Shown one piece after another: positions 14,494-22,708 of a stretch of DNA of 22,843 nucleotides; position 1 is the first letter of the stretch, and each line of letters opens with the position of its first letter. Location of the stretch: NCBI GenBank assembly GCA_044224705.1, contig JBGAJY010000076.1, positions 1-22,843 on the forward strand, in the 5' to 3' direction. A model generated the notes under the pieces. It saw nothing but the letters and a program-made list of their open reading frames with translations. It did no database searches and had not been told where the DNA came from. The position numbers and the translations under genes were made by a program. This DNA comes from M3007 sp044224705. GTDB lineage: Bacteria > Bacteroidota > Bacteroidia > Chitinophagales > Saprospiraceae.

Positions 14494-16101
14494 ATGAAAA
14501 AATTCCTGCCACTCCTCGCCCTCCTGGGTCTGTCGTTTTTCCTGACCAATTGTAAAACGATCATGGGCAAAAAGACGGGCCCATCCTCTACTACCCGGGC
14601 CCGCTCGGGCGATGTCGGGATGGTGACCTACTCCTCTACAACGGATATTCAACGGGGGTACGTCGACAATTTCAGTGCCGCCGCTGTCGCGGAAATGCAG
14701 CGCACGGGTATCCCCGCCAGCATCACCCTGGCCCAGGGCCTGCTCGAAAGCGGCGCCGGCCAGAGCCTGCTCGCCAAAGAGGCCAACAACCATTTCGGCA
14801 TCAAATGCGGCAACAACTGGAATGGCCCCACCTACCACAAAAAAGACGACGACCGCGACGGCGGCGGCAACCTCATCGAGTCCTGTTTCCGCAAATACAA
14901 AGACCCCGCCGAATCGTTTTACGACCACAGCGAATTCATCCGCGACCCGAAAAAAGCCAACCGCTACGGCTTCCTGTTCAACCTCGACCGGCGCGACTAC
15001 CAGGGCTGGGCCAAAGGCCTGCAGTCGGCCGGGTACGCCACCTCGGGCACTTATGCGGCGCAACTGATCAGTCTTATCGAGCGGTATCAGCTCAACCTTT
15101 ACGATGATCCCGGCACCGCTCCAACGCCCTCGCCCACGCCCCCTACAGCCGGTTCGGGCAACCAACCCGGCAGCGGCAACCAGGGCAATACCGGCGGCAA
15201 CCAGGGCAATCAGCCGACCCCGGGCGGCGGCATCACGCTTCCGCCCATGGAACGGGTCAGATATGTCAACGACACCAAAGTAGTGAGCAGTCAGCCCGGC
15301 GAAACCTTGCAGGACATTGCCCGCATGTACAGTCTTCCCGTGGAAAAAGTGCAGGGCTACAATGACAACGGCTACGCTATCAGCCAGAAATTGCCCCCCG
15401 GGTCCAACGTCTTTATCCAGCACAAATACGACCGCTACCGCGGCCGCACGAGCAACCATTATATGAAGGCCGACCAGACCATGTTCGAGGTGGCGCAGGT
15501 GTACGGCATCCGCCTCGACGGCTTATTGCAACGCAACAACATGGTGCGCGGCGAGGAACCCGTGACCGGAGAAAAAATCCTGCTCCGCGGCAAACGCGCA
15601 CCCGGCGAAAAACCCCGTCTGCGCGACGCCTCCACGCCCCCGGCCAATACTGCAACGCCGCCTTTGACCGGCGCCCCGGCCACGCCCAAACCGGGCGAGA
15701 CCACCCCTCCACCCGTTTCGGGCAACGGCGGCAACATGACGCCCGACAACGACGAACTGTTCGAAATCGGCGGCGACGAGCCCAAACCCGCCCCGCAGCC
15801 CGTGCCTACCCCGCAACAACCGACCCAGCCCAGCGTGCCTCCTCCGGCAACCTCTGGCACACCGTATCCCGGCGAACCCGTCAAGCCGCCGGCCGCCAGC
15901 TGGCCGGGCACCAATACCACACCCTCCAAACCCGCAACCACCACGGTACCCGGGCAGCCGGGCACGTACTATATCGTTGAAAAAGGCGAGACGCTTTTCC
16001 GCGTGGCGCAAAAATTCAATACCACCGTGGCAGGCCTGAAAAAACTGAATAACCTGACGAGCGACTATATCCAGGCCGGACAACGCCTGCGGGTGAATTG
16101 A
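14494..16101 (+). CDS. Glucosaminidase-domain lipoprotein with LysM repeats (peptidoglycan hydrolase)
   Basis: A 535-residue probable N-acetylglucosaminidase of the GH73/FlgJ-like type that cleaves peptidoglycan glycan strands. N-terminal signal MKKFLPLLALLGLSFFLTNC suggests a lipoprotein with Cys20 lipidated. The glucosaminidase domain spans about 55-205, with likely catalytic Glu85 in QGLLESGAGQS and the conserved EANNHFGIKC and DYQGWAKGLQSAGYA. A Gly/Asn/Pro-rich linker (about 206-248) leads to two divergent LysM-like modules (about 260-310 and 322-366), a long Pro-rich linker (about 370-490), and a canonical LysM at the C-terminus (about 491-535). The ATG at 14494 is preferred to a GTG at 14431, because it begins the signal peptide. 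It is followed by a terminator and a paralogue. Confidence 0.92.
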   Translation: MKKFLPLLALLGLSFFLTNCKTIMGKKTGPSSTTRARSGDVGMVTYSSTTDIQRGYVDNFSAAAVAEMQRTGIPASITLAQGLLESGAGQSLLAKEANNHFGIKCGNNWNGPTYHKKDDDRDGGGNLIESCFRKYKDPAESFYDHSEFIRDPKKANRYGFLFNLDRRDYQGWAKGLQSAGYATSGTYAAQLISLIERYQLNLYDDPGTAPTPSPTPPTAGSGNQPGSGNQGNTGGNQGNQPTPGGGITLPPMERVRYVNDTKVVSSQPGETLQDIARMYSLPVEKVQGYNDNGYAISQKLPPGSNVFIQHKYDRYRGRTSNHYMKADQTMFEVAQVYGIRLDGLLQRNNMVRGEEPVTGEKILLRGKRAPGEKPRLRDASTPPANTATPPLTGAPATPKPGETTPPPVSGNGGNMTPDNDELFEIGGDEPKPAPQPVPTPQQPTQPSVPPPATSGTPYPGEPVKPPAASWPGTNTTPSKPATTTVPGQPGTYYIVEKGETLFRVAQKFNTTVAGLKKLNNLTSDYIQAGQRLRVN

Positions 16102-16127
16102 AGCACGAATCGTTAACATAAATACCC

Positions 16128-16204
16128 ATCCCGCCGGATGCGGATTTTTGGCGCAGATTTTGACCTTTGCGTGATAAAATCCGGCTTCCGGCGGGATTTT
16201 TTTT
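16128..16204 (+). terminator. Rho-independent terminator after the first LysM gene
   Basis: Stem ATCCCGCCGGA (16128-16138) pairs with TCCGGCGGGAT (16187-16197), extended inward by CGGATTTT with AAAATCCG across a small bulge, and is followed by a run of eight T (16197-16204). It lies 27 bases after the stop codon. It separates the two glucosaminidase genes into different transcripts. Confidence 0.85.
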
Positions 16205-16279
16205 AATCGTAGCCCGCAGTCCGTTGTTCCAACCGGCTCAGGGCCCGCTTTTCAAAACGCTCGTCTAACACAGTCCTTC

Positions 16280-17509
16280 ATGTCTTTTTTCCGAATACTT
16301 GCCCTGTACTCCCTGCTGGCGTTATGCTGGCAGCCGCTCCATGGTCAGATTGACGCACCCGACGTAAGGGCCAACATGACCGCCCAACTCCGCTACATCG
16401 AAACCTATAAAACCCTCGCCATTGCGGAAATGCAACGCACCGGCATTCCGGCCAGCATCACCCTCGCCCAGGCTATTCTGGAGACCAACGGCGGCCAAAG
16501 CCTGCTGGCCCGCGAGGCCAACAACCATTTCGGCATGAAGTGCAACCGGCTCTGGAAGGGAAAAACGTTTTTTAAACACGACGAAGAAACCGACGAAGCC
16601 GGCAATCCCGTCGAATCCTGCTTCCGCCTGTACACCCGCCCGCAGGAGTCCTTTGCCGACCACAGCAAATTCCTGAAACGACCGCGCTACGCTTTTCTCT
16701 GGAAACTGCAACCCACCGACTATCACGGATGGGCCGAAGGTCTCGACACGGCTGGATATTCCTTCGCCGAAGGCTACGGCCGCAAACTCGTCGACATCAT
16801 CGACCGGTACCGTTTGTTCGTGTACGATACCCAAACCACGGCCAATTTCACCGGCGACGCCAACGTGCTGCAGCGCCGCCTCGGCTGGCTCAACAATGTG
16901 CCCGTCGTCTTGGCCGAAGACGGCGAAACGCCCGCCGGCATCGCACGCGCCTACGGCCTCGAACCCGAAGCGGTGCTGAAATTCAACGACTATGGCTACC
17001 AGGCCGCAGAGGCTTTACCCGATGGCGCGTTTATTTTTTTGGCCGAAAAATCGGACCAATGGCAAGGGCGCTTTGTGTTCCACACCGTGCTGGAAGGCGA
17101 AACCATGTTCTCCATCGCCCAGGTATACGGCATCAGCCTGGCCGATCTTCGCCAACGAAACCAATACAGAATTGGCCAGCAACCCGCCCCCGGCGACCGC
17201 CTTCAAATCAGAGAGCCCCTGCCCGAGCCGCCTGCCCCGGTGGTGACAAACGAACCGTTGCCGACCGGCTACGACCTCCTGCTCACGGCCGCCGAGGCCG
17301 AGCATTTATTCGCCGCCGAAACAGCCCCGGAGGAAGATATTCCGACCGTTGAATTGTCAGAACCCGTTGAAGCGCTGTACACCGTGCAGCCAGGCGACAC
17401 CCTGTTTGCCATTGCCCGCCGATTCGACACCAGCGTGCCGCGCCTGAAAGCGCTGAACAACCTGACCGACAACGCCGTCAAAGCGGGTCAAAAGATTAAA
17501 ACGCAGTAA
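16280..17509 (+). CDS. Secreted glucosaminidase with LysM repeats (tandem paralogue)
   Basis: A 409-residue paralogue of the preceding gene. It carries a signal peptide (MSFFRILALYSLLALCWQPLHG, cleavage before Gln23) but no lipobox, so it is probably periplasmic or released. The glucosaminidase domain spans about 35-185, with likely catalytic Glu68 in QAILETNGGQS and the block REANNHFGMKC, nearly identical to the first copy around IAEMQRTGIPASITLAQ. Two divergent LysM-like modules follow, then a canonical LysM at the end (YTVQPGDTLFAIARRF ..., about 366-409). The long Pro-rich linkers of the first copy are missing. It starts a tight cluster: the DUF4112 gene begins 6 bases after its stop. No perfect -7 element was found upstream. 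Confidence 0.92.
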   Translation: MSFFRILALYSLLALCWQPLHGQIDAPDVRANMTAQLRYIETYKTLAIAEMQRTGIPASITLAQAILETNGGQSLLAREANNHFGMKCNRLWKGKTFFKHDEETDEAGNPVESCFRLYTRPQESFADHSKFLKRPRYAFLWKLQPTDYHGWAEGLDTAGYSFAEGYGRKLVDIIDRYRLFVYDTQTTANFTGDANVLQRRLGWLNNVPVVLAEDGETPAGIARAYGLEPEAVLKFNDYGYQAAEALPDGAFIFLAEKSDQWQGRFVFHTVLEGETMFSIAQVYGISLADLRQRNQYRIGQQPAPGDRLQIREPLPEPPAPVVTNEPLPTGYDLLLTAAEAEHLFAAETAPEEDIPTVELSEPVEALYTVQPGDTLFAIARRFDTSVPRLKALNNLTDNAVKAGQKIKTQ

Positions 17510-17515
17510 GCCCTC

Positions 17516-18001
17516 ATGGAGCCTTTGCCCACGCCCGAAACTGCCGACCCCCACCTCGCCCGGCTCGATACCCTGGCTTATTGGCTCGACAACCGCTTCC
17601 GTATTCCCGGAACCAATATCCGCTTCGGTCTCGATGCGATCATAGGACTGGTGCCCGTAGCGGGCGACGTGGTGGGTCTTGGGCTGTCGTCTTACCTGTT
17701 TTTCATCATGGCGCGGCGCGGCGCTGGACCGCTTATTTTGCTGCGCATGTCGGGCAATTTTGTGCTGGATGCCGCCGTCGGGACGGTTCCTTTTCTCGGC
17801 GACCTCTTCGATTTTGGGTACAAAGCCAACACCCGCAACGTGCGTCTGCTGAAATCCTACTATGCGGAGGGGAAAAAACGCCCTCACATCGGCTGGTCCA
17901 TCGGGCTGTTTGCGCTGATGTTTCTGCTCATCATCGGGTCGGTCATCTGGCTCGTCGGCAGGTTTTTTTCATGGACCCTTGCCGAATTGGGCATCATGTA
18001 A
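17516..18001 (+). CDS. DUF4112 membrane protein
   Basis: A 161-residue protein of the DUF4112 family, function unknown. What is seen: a short cytosolic N-terminus, LDTLAYWLDNRFRIPG followed by the family-typical segment FGLDAIIGLVPVAGDVVGLGLS, a second VP/G segment with the same pattern (VLDAAVGTVPFLGDLFDFGYKAN), and a strong C-terminal transmembrane helix (about 128-150). The two GLVPVAGD/GTVPFLGD-like segments look like an internal repeat. It lies 6 bases after the glucosaminidase stop and 77 bases before the DUF4105 gene, so it is probably co-transcribed with a cell-envelope gene. Confidence 0.85.
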   Translation: MEPLPTPETADPHLARLDTLAYWLDNRFRIPGTNIRFGLDAIIGLVPVAGDVVGLGLSSYLFFIMARRGAGPLILLRMSGNFVLDAAVGTVPFLGDLFDFGYKANTRNVRLLKSYYAEGKKRPHIGWSIGLFALMFLLIIGSVIWLVGRFFSWTLAELGIM

Positions 18002-18078
18002 AGAATGGGTAAATGCGGAATGAGCGAATGGGCGATTGGAAAAAACGCGCTTTCTTCGCCCTCACAAATCCATCTTCC

Positions 18079-19308
18079 ATGCCGCGTATTTGCCTTGTTT
18101 TCAGCCTGTTTCTCGCCGTTCATCCCGGCGTTTTTGCTCAATCGGCCGCATTCCCCCTTTCCGACAGCGCGTTCATCAGTCTCATCACCGTGGCGCCGGG
18201 GGAGGAACTGTACAGCACCTTCGGTCACAGCGCATTGCGGGTGAGCGATCCCGTGCGGGGCTTCGACCGGTGTTACAACTACGGTACTTTCGACTTTGAC
18301 CAGCCCAATTTTTACCTCAATTTCTGCCGCGGCAAACTACTTTATTACCTCAACGTGGAACGCCACCGCGATTTTGAATACGGCAACCTGATGGACCGGC
18401 GCTCGATGCAGGAGCAGATGTTGAATTTTGACCAGACACAAAAACAACGACTGTTCGAACTGCTGCAGGAGAACGCGCGGCCCGAAAACGCCTCTTACAA
18501 ATACGATTTTTTCTACGACAATTGTGCCACCCGCATCCGCGACATCGTGGAAAAAGCATTGCTGTACCAGGTCTTTTTTGACACCACCTCGATCCGTCAA
18601 GGCACTACCATGCGGCAATTGCTGCGCCCTTACCTGGCCGACAAGCCCTGGACGCAGTTCGGCATCGACCTCGTGCTGGGCCAGGCGGCCGACCGGGTGG
18701 CTGAGCCCAAAGATTTCATGTTTCTGCCCGATCACATGCACAACATTTTCGGCGCCACGAAACTGCCCGACGGCCAGCCGTTGATCCGCAAGGAATTAAA
18801 AATTCCCCCGCAGGGCTTTGCTCCGTCCGAGTGGCGGCCAGGCTGGCTCGACCACCCTTTACTGATTACCTCGCTGATCACCTTGCTGGGGTTGTTCTGC
18901 CTCGCCAACCCGCGTACCGAGCGGTTTTTCGATCCGATCTTCTGGTTTGTACTCGGCTTTCTTGGCCTGGTGATGTTCCTGCTCTGGGTCGCTACCGACC
19001 ACTCCGCCACCAAAACCAACTGGAACCTGCTTTGGGCCCTGCCCACACACCTCCTGTTCTTCTGGCGCCGGTCACCCGCAGGAATTGCCCATGGCGGCCA
19101 TGCCGCTGGCGGGTTTGGTAGCCGTTCAAGGTGCGTGGCGGCGGTTCTGGAAGAAGGAAAAGGTGGTCGTGGAAGATTGAACCCAAAAAGAGGGAAACCT
19201 TATTTCAAAGTCGATCATCATCTCGTATTTCCCAAATCTTCATCGTCCGGTCGTCGCTCACCGACAACAGCGCCTGCGGCAGCCAAAGCAGACGGTTCAC
19301 CGAATTGA
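18079..19308 (+). CDS. DUF4105 membrane protein, C-terminus probably frameshifted
   Basis: A signal peptide (MPRICLVFSLFLAVHPGVFA) is followed by a DUF4105 domain: LITVAPGEELYSTFGHSALRV, the conserved YNYGTFDFDQPNFYLNF, RGKLLYYL and FFYDNCATRIRD with an invariant-looking Asn-Cys. Two or three transmembrane helices follow (WLDHPLLITSLITLLGLFC, FVLGFLGLVMFLLWVATDH). DUF4105 is related to Lnb-type lipoprotein N-acyltransferase domains; acyl transfer is plausible but untested here. After LLFFW (about 19065) the reading becomes Gly/Arg/Ser-rich and runs 104 bases into the opposite WD40 gene. Shifting the frame by +1 near 19066 gives AGHPQELPMAAMPLAGLVA ... KKEKVVVED and a stop at 19178-19180, just short of the WD40 gene. 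The true end is therefore probably 19180. The frame opens at 18013, but 18079 begins the signal peptide. Confidence 0.8.
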   Translation: MPRICLVFSLFLAVHPGVFAQSAAFPLSDSAFISLITVAPGEELYSTFGHSALRVSDPVRGFDRCYNYGTFDFDQPNFYLNFCRGKLLYYLNVERHRDFEYGNLMDRRSMQEQMLNFDQTQKQRLFELLQENARPENASYKYDFFYDNCATRIRDIVEKALLYQVFFDTTSIRQGTTMRQLLRPYLADKPWTQFGIDLVLGQAADRVAEPKDFMFLPDHMHNIFGATKLPDGQPLIRKELKIPPQGFAPSEWRPGWLDHPLLITSLITLLGLFCLANPRTERFFDPIFWFVLGFLGLVMFLLWVATDHSATKTNWNLLWALPTHLLFFWRRSPAGIAHGGHAAGGFGSRSRCVAAVLEEGKGGRGRLNPKRGKPYFKVDHHLVFPKSSSSGRRSPTTAPAAAKADGSPN

Positions 19309-20116
19309 TATGCCCGCCCAAACGGATCGTGTCGATGGTTTTGAGCAGGGAAAATGTGTGTGCGTCCCAGATTTTGATGGTTTTATCGCGGCTGGCCGTG
19401 GCGAACAGGGCGCCGTCGGGCGAAAACGCCAGGTGATTCAGCGTGTACCAATGCGCCGGCTGTTCGTTCAGCATCCGGCAGTCGCCGTCGAGGTCCCAGA
19501 CGCGCAGCATGGCGTCGCGGCCACCGCTGAGCAGGTGTTTGCCGTCGGGGGTGAAGGCGAGGGTAAAAACGGAATTGGCGTGCGCTTCCGGGACTGTTTT
19601 GTTCAGGGCAAATGTTTCTGCGTCAAGCAGATAGATGCCGTTATCGCTGGCGCCGATGGCCAGTTCGCCTCGCGTCGGCGCATACGCGATGCTGCGCAAA
19701 GCCTGGTTGGACACTTGAAGACTTTCGACAGCCCGGCCCGTTGCTGCATCCCAACGCGTGAGTACACCGTCGCCGCCGGCGCTCATCAGCCAGGGACCGA
19801 GGGCAAAAAGATCGTACACGCCTTTGCGGTGATGGGCGATGTCCCGGTTTTGTGCGGGATTATCCAGATCGATCCAGTGCATGCCGCCGTTCATGTCGCC
19901 GGCGACGATGCGGGTCGGCCCAAGGTCGCACAGGGAAAAAATCTGGGTTCCGGCGTTGGCTATCACGCGGCCCGGGTCGGGCGCGTCGAGGTTCCATTCC
20001 ACGACCCAGCCGTCGCCGCCGGCCGAGCGCACATGGCGGGCGTCACGACCCTGTGCCAGCGTGTAAATCGCGGAGCGATGGCCCGTGCAGGTGTGGAGCA
20101 GTCGTACCCGACTCAT
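19205..20116 (-). CDS. WD40 repeat protein (seven-bladed beta-propeller)
   Basis: A 303-residue cytoplasmic WD40 protein without a signal peptide. Seven blades can be read by their end motifs: GWVVEWNLD, GGMHWIDLD, GVLTRWDAA, NGIYLLDAE, AMLRVWDLD, KTIKIWDAH and RTMKIWEIR, each preceded by a GD, SD or RD pair, so the propeller is complete with no extra domain. Such proteins are scaffolds for protein complexes; partner unknown. Its ATG overlaps the stop of the upstream serA gene in ATGA (20113-20116), so the two are translationally coupled and on one transcript. It is convergent with the DUF4105 gene. Confidence 0.92.
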   Translation of the reverse strand: MSRVRLLHTCTGHRSAIYTLAQGRDARHVRSAGGDGWVVEWNLDAPDPGRVIANAGTQIFSLCDLGPTRIVAGDMNGGMHWIDLDNPAQNRDIAHHRKGVYDLFALGPWLMSAGGDGVLTRWDAATGRAVESLQVSNQALRSIAYAPTRGELAIGASDNGIYLLDAETFALNKTVPEAHANSVFTLAFTPDGKHLLSGGRDAMLRVWDLDGDCRMLNEQPAHWYTLNHLAFSPDGALFATASRDKTIKIWDAHTFSLLKTIDTIRLGGHINSVNRLLWLPQALLSVSDDRTMKIWEIRDDDRL

Positions 20117-21069
20117 TTATCATCCCCAAAAAACGCGAGGATTTTGTCCGCCAGTTCCATGCCGATATACGATTGCGCTTCCACGGTGCTGGCGCCGATG
20201 TGCGGGGTGCACGACACTTTCGGGTGGCGCAGCAGAGCCTCGCGGGGGGTCGGTTCGTTTTCGTATACATCGAGGCCTGCTCCGCCGACCTGTCCCGATT
20301 CGAGGCCTGCCAACAATGCTTCTTCGTCGATCACGCCGCCGCGGGCGGTGTTGATGAGAAAAACGCCGGGGCGCATTTTAGCAATTTCAGCGGCGCCGAC
20401 AACGGCCTGGCCACTGCCGGGCAGGTGCAAGGTGATGAAATCCGACTCCCGCAGGATTTTGTCGAGCGATTCGGTGCGCACCGTCACGTTGAATTTCAGG
20501 TCGGGGAAACTGTGGAGTTGCAGGCCCACTTCGGCCTCCTGTACAAAAGGGTCATGGGCGCGCACATTCATGCCGATGCCCAAACCAATTTTGGCGACTT
20601 CCTGGCCAATACGGCCAAAGCCCACGATGCCCAGGGTGCGGCCGCGCAGTTGGGCGCCGGTTTCGTAGTTCTTTTTGAGTTTTTTGAAATCGCCGCCGCT
20701 CGCCAGTTCCCGGTTGCTCAGATGAATCATACGCGAAAGAGCGAATATGTGGCCCAGGGTCAGTTCAGCCACGGCTCGCGAAGAGGCATTGGGCGTGTTG
20801 AATACCTCGATGCCGCGTGATTGGGCGTATTCGACGTCGATATTGTCCAGACCCACGCCGCCGCGGGCGATGATCTTGAGGTTTTTGCCGGCATCGATCA
20901 CGGCGCGGGTCACTTTCGTAGCGCTGCGCACGATGAGCACGTCGTATTCGCCGATGTGCTCGGTCAGGGATTCCTGAGGAATTTTGTCCTCTTCTACGAT
21001 GTAATTGGCTTCTTCAAGCAGCAGTCGGCCGTCGGGATGAATTCCGTCGTTGGCGAGAATTTTGATCAT
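20113..21069 (-). CDS. serA: D-3-phosphoglycerate dehydrogenase (short form)
   Basis: A 318-residue D-isomer-specific 2-hydroxyacid dehydrogenase most like SerA, which oxidises 3-phosphoglycerate in the first step of serine synthesis. Visible: the start MIKILANDGIHP, the NAD-binding GFGRIG (150-155), catalytic Arg243 in NTARGG, Glu272 in ENEP and His290 in CTPHIGAST. It has no C-terminal ACT domain, so serine feedback of the usual type is not expected. No serC or serB is nearby, and a related 2-hydroxyacid substrate is possible. The frame opens with an ATG at 21099; 21069 fits the family start better. TATCTTTG at 21134-21127 is a matching promoter element. It is coupled to the WD40 gene downstream. 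Confidence 0.88.
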   Translation of the reverse strand: MIKILANDGIHPDGRLLLEEANYIVEEDKIPQESLTEHIGEYDVLIVRSATKVTRAVIDAGKNLKIIARGGVGLDNIDVEYAQSRGIEVFNTPNASSRAVAELTLGHIFALSRMIHLSNRELASGGDFKKLKKNYETGAQLRGRTLGIVGFGRIGQEVAKIGLGIGMNVRAHDPFVQEAEVGLQLHSFPDLKFNVTVRTESLDKILRESDFITLHLPGSGQAVVGAAEIAKMRPGVFLINTARGGVIDEEALLAGLESGQVGGAGLDVYENEPTPREALLRHPKVSCTPHIGASTVEAQSYIGMELADKILAFFGDDK

Positions 21070-21126
21070 GTTTTTGCCCAAACGGGGGGTATTGTCCATG
21101 GTTTCGGACCCCGTTTATTTCTGCGG

Positions 21127-21134
21127 CAAAGATA
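21127..21134 (-). promoter_or_regulatory. Bacteroidota -7 element for serA-WD40
   Basis: On the minus strand this reads TATCTTTG, a perfect TAnnTTTG. The predicted start is about 20 bases before the ATG at 21099 and about 50 before the one at 21069. A TTG lies upstream at a short spacing of 13 bases, so the -33 element is not convincing. Confidence 0.5.
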
Positions 21135-21188
21135 GTTTTTGAAAAAACAAAAAAGGGGGCGGCTTTCCGAATTATATTTTCCGCAAGG

Positions 21189-22070
21189 TTATCCGAAAAA
21201 TGCGCGGAGCGCCGCTGCCATCTCGGCCGGTTTTTCTTCCTGCACGAAATGACCGGCATCGTCAAAGCGGACGACCCGGGCGTGCGGCAACGCGGCTGTC
21301 CATTTTTCCAGTTCGTATGGCGGCACAAAAGTGTCTTTGAGTCCCCAAAAAATGAGCACGGGTTTGGTCAGCAGTTTTTCCCGTTGCGACCAAAGCGCCG
21401 CCCACCAGGGCCCGGCATCCAACAGTTCCCAGGCAAAGCGGTAGGCTGCGGTGCGCGAAGCCGCGTCGGGCAGGGCTTTTTTGTAATGCCGGTGCATGGC
21501 TTTGGTCAGTTTGGAGCGGTCGCCGAAAGCCGCCGACATGACGACATTGACGGGGAAATTGAACCATTTGTACATCATCCGGCCAAACGCTGTGCGCATC
21601 ACCCGCGCCGGACGCGCGTAGTGCAGGTCCGGGTCGAGCGGCCACATCCAGCCATTGAAGAGGCTGATTTTCTGTACGTTGTCCAAATGTGCCAGTACGT
21701 ACGACATCCCGATCGACAAGCCGAAGTCATTGGCCACCAGATGAATATCCTGTAAACCGATCTGCGCAACGAAGGCCCCCAGCCGCTCGCCATGGGCGCG
21801 GCAGGAATAGTCCGCATCGACCGGTTTGTCGGACAAGCCGAACCCGAGGTGGTCGAGCGCGACGCAGCGATACCGGTCGCGGAGCAGCAGGATCAGTTCA
21901 CGCCAGCCGAACGACCATTCCGGCGTGCCGTGGACAAAAAGGATCGTCGGCCCCTGGCCTTCGTCCACATAGTGCAGCCGCGAGCCGTCGGGGAGTGTCA
22001 GAAAACGGGATTCGAAGGGGAAAAGTCGGCGGTCGACCCAGGTAGTTTCCATAAGCGAAAAGAGGATCAT
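21189..22070 (-). CDS. Alpha/beta hydrolase with an Asp nucleophile (haloalkane dehalogenase-like)
   Basis: A 293-residue alpha/beta-hydrolase. The oxyanion motif HGTPEWSF (47-54) and nucleophile elbow VANDFGLSIG put an Asp (115) at the nucleophile position, with Asp246 (GLKDTFVPP) and His274 (DDAGHFVQ) completing a D-H-D triad. This is the arrangement of haloalkane dehalogenases and epoxide hydrolases, not of Ser esterases. In classical haloalkane dehalogenases a halide-binding Trp follows the nucleophile; here it is Phe116, so dehalogenation is uncertain, although Trp141 and Trp143 are nearby. The ATG at 22070 overlaps the TetR stop in ATGA; the ATG at 22052 (METTWVDRR) is an alternative start nearer the usual family N-terminus. 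Substrate unknown; likely controlled by the TetR protein. Confidence 0.85.
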   Translation of the reverse strand: MILFSLMETTWVDRRLFPFESRFLTLPDGSRLHYVDEGQGPTILFVHGTPEWSFGWRELILLLRDRYRCVALDHLGFGLSDKPVDADYSCRAHGERLGAFVAQIGLQDIHLVANDFGLSIGMSYVLAHLDNVQKISLFNGWMWPLDPDLHYARPARVMRTAFGRMMYKWFNFPVNVVMSAAFGDRSKLTKAMHRHYKKALPDAASRTAAYRFAWELLDAGPWWAALWSQREKLLTKPVLIFWGLKDTFVPPYELEKWTAALPHARVVRFDDAGHFVQEEKPAEMAAALRAFFG

Positions 22071-22630
22071 CCGGGATGCCCGAACTGCGCATCGCGGTAT
22101 TTATCGGTGAGCAATTGTTGCATGGCGTCGAGCGGATACTCTGCGGGGGCGGCGAGGTAATGGAGCGTAACGGCGTCGATCAGGGCGAAAAGCAGCAAGG
22201 CTTCCAGCATCGGATCAGAGGCGCCGGCGCATTGAAAATTTTCGGTCAAATGACTGACAACGAATCGGTTGACCTCTTCGAGCGGGCCGGCAGCCATCTC
22301 CTGAACGGCCGATTGGAACCGCACTTTGTGTGCCAGCCGCCAAAAGGTCTCGTGTTCCCGCACCAGCCGGAACGAACGTTCGATATGCCGGGCAATGGCC
22401 TCGCTCGGATCAAGACCCGCTTCGTCGTAGGGCCGCATCGAATCGGCCACCAGCGCCAGGCCTTCCCGGATAATGGCTTCGAGCAGACCCGCCTTGTTGC
22501 CGTAGTGCCGGAATATCAGGCCCTCCGACACGCCGGCCTGGCGGGCGATCAGGCTGGTGGGCGTGCGATCGTAGCCTTGTTCGGCAAAAAGGGCGAGGGC
22601 GGTTTGGAGGATGGCTTCTTTATTTGTCAT
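22067..22630 (-). CDS. TetR/AcrR-family transcriptional regulator
   Basis: A 187-residue repressor. The N-terminal helix-turn-helix is clear (AILQTALALFAEQGYDRTPTSLIARQAGVSEGLIFRHYGNKAGLLEAI, about 6-54). The C-terminal two thirds are helical and presumably bind an unknown ligand. It reads into the alpha/beta-hydrolase through an ATGA overlap (22067-22070), so the two form an operon, and the hydrolase substrate or product is a natural guess for the inducer. A perfect palindrome and a -7 element lie directly upstream, suggesting self-repression. Confidence 0.92.
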   Translation of the reverse strand: MTNKEAILQTALALFAEQGYDRTPTSLIARQAGVSEGLIFRHYGNKAGLLEAIIREGLALVADSMRPYDEAGLDPSEAIARHIERSFRLVREHETFWRLAHKVRFQSAVQEMAAGPLEEVNRFVVSHLTENFQCAGASDPMLEALLLFALIDAVTLHYLAAPAEYPLDAMQQLLTDKYRDAQFGHPG

Positions 22631-22634
22631 AAAA

Positions 22635-22657
22635 GTGAGTAATCACTCACAAATGTA
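22635..22657 (-). promoter_or_regulatory. TetR operator overlapping the operon promoter
   Basis: GTGAGT-AATC-ACTCAC (22635-22650) is a perfect 6-bp inverted repeat with a 4-base spacer. On the minus strand it directly follows TACATTTG (22657-22650), a perfect -7 element, and shares its last base with it. The predicted transcription start falls inside the palindrome, 5 bases of which remain before the ATG at 22630. A repressor bound here would block initiation. Confidence 0.7.
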
Positions 22658-22708
22658 CAAGCGTTTATTTTATCTGGCGGGAAAATTTATTGGTTTTGAA
22701 AAAAACCA

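Noticed and set aside
19310..20668. Plus-strand 452-codon frame across the WD40 and serA genes
   Set aside because: It runs antisense across two clearly real genes and changes character half way; composition is not protein-like.
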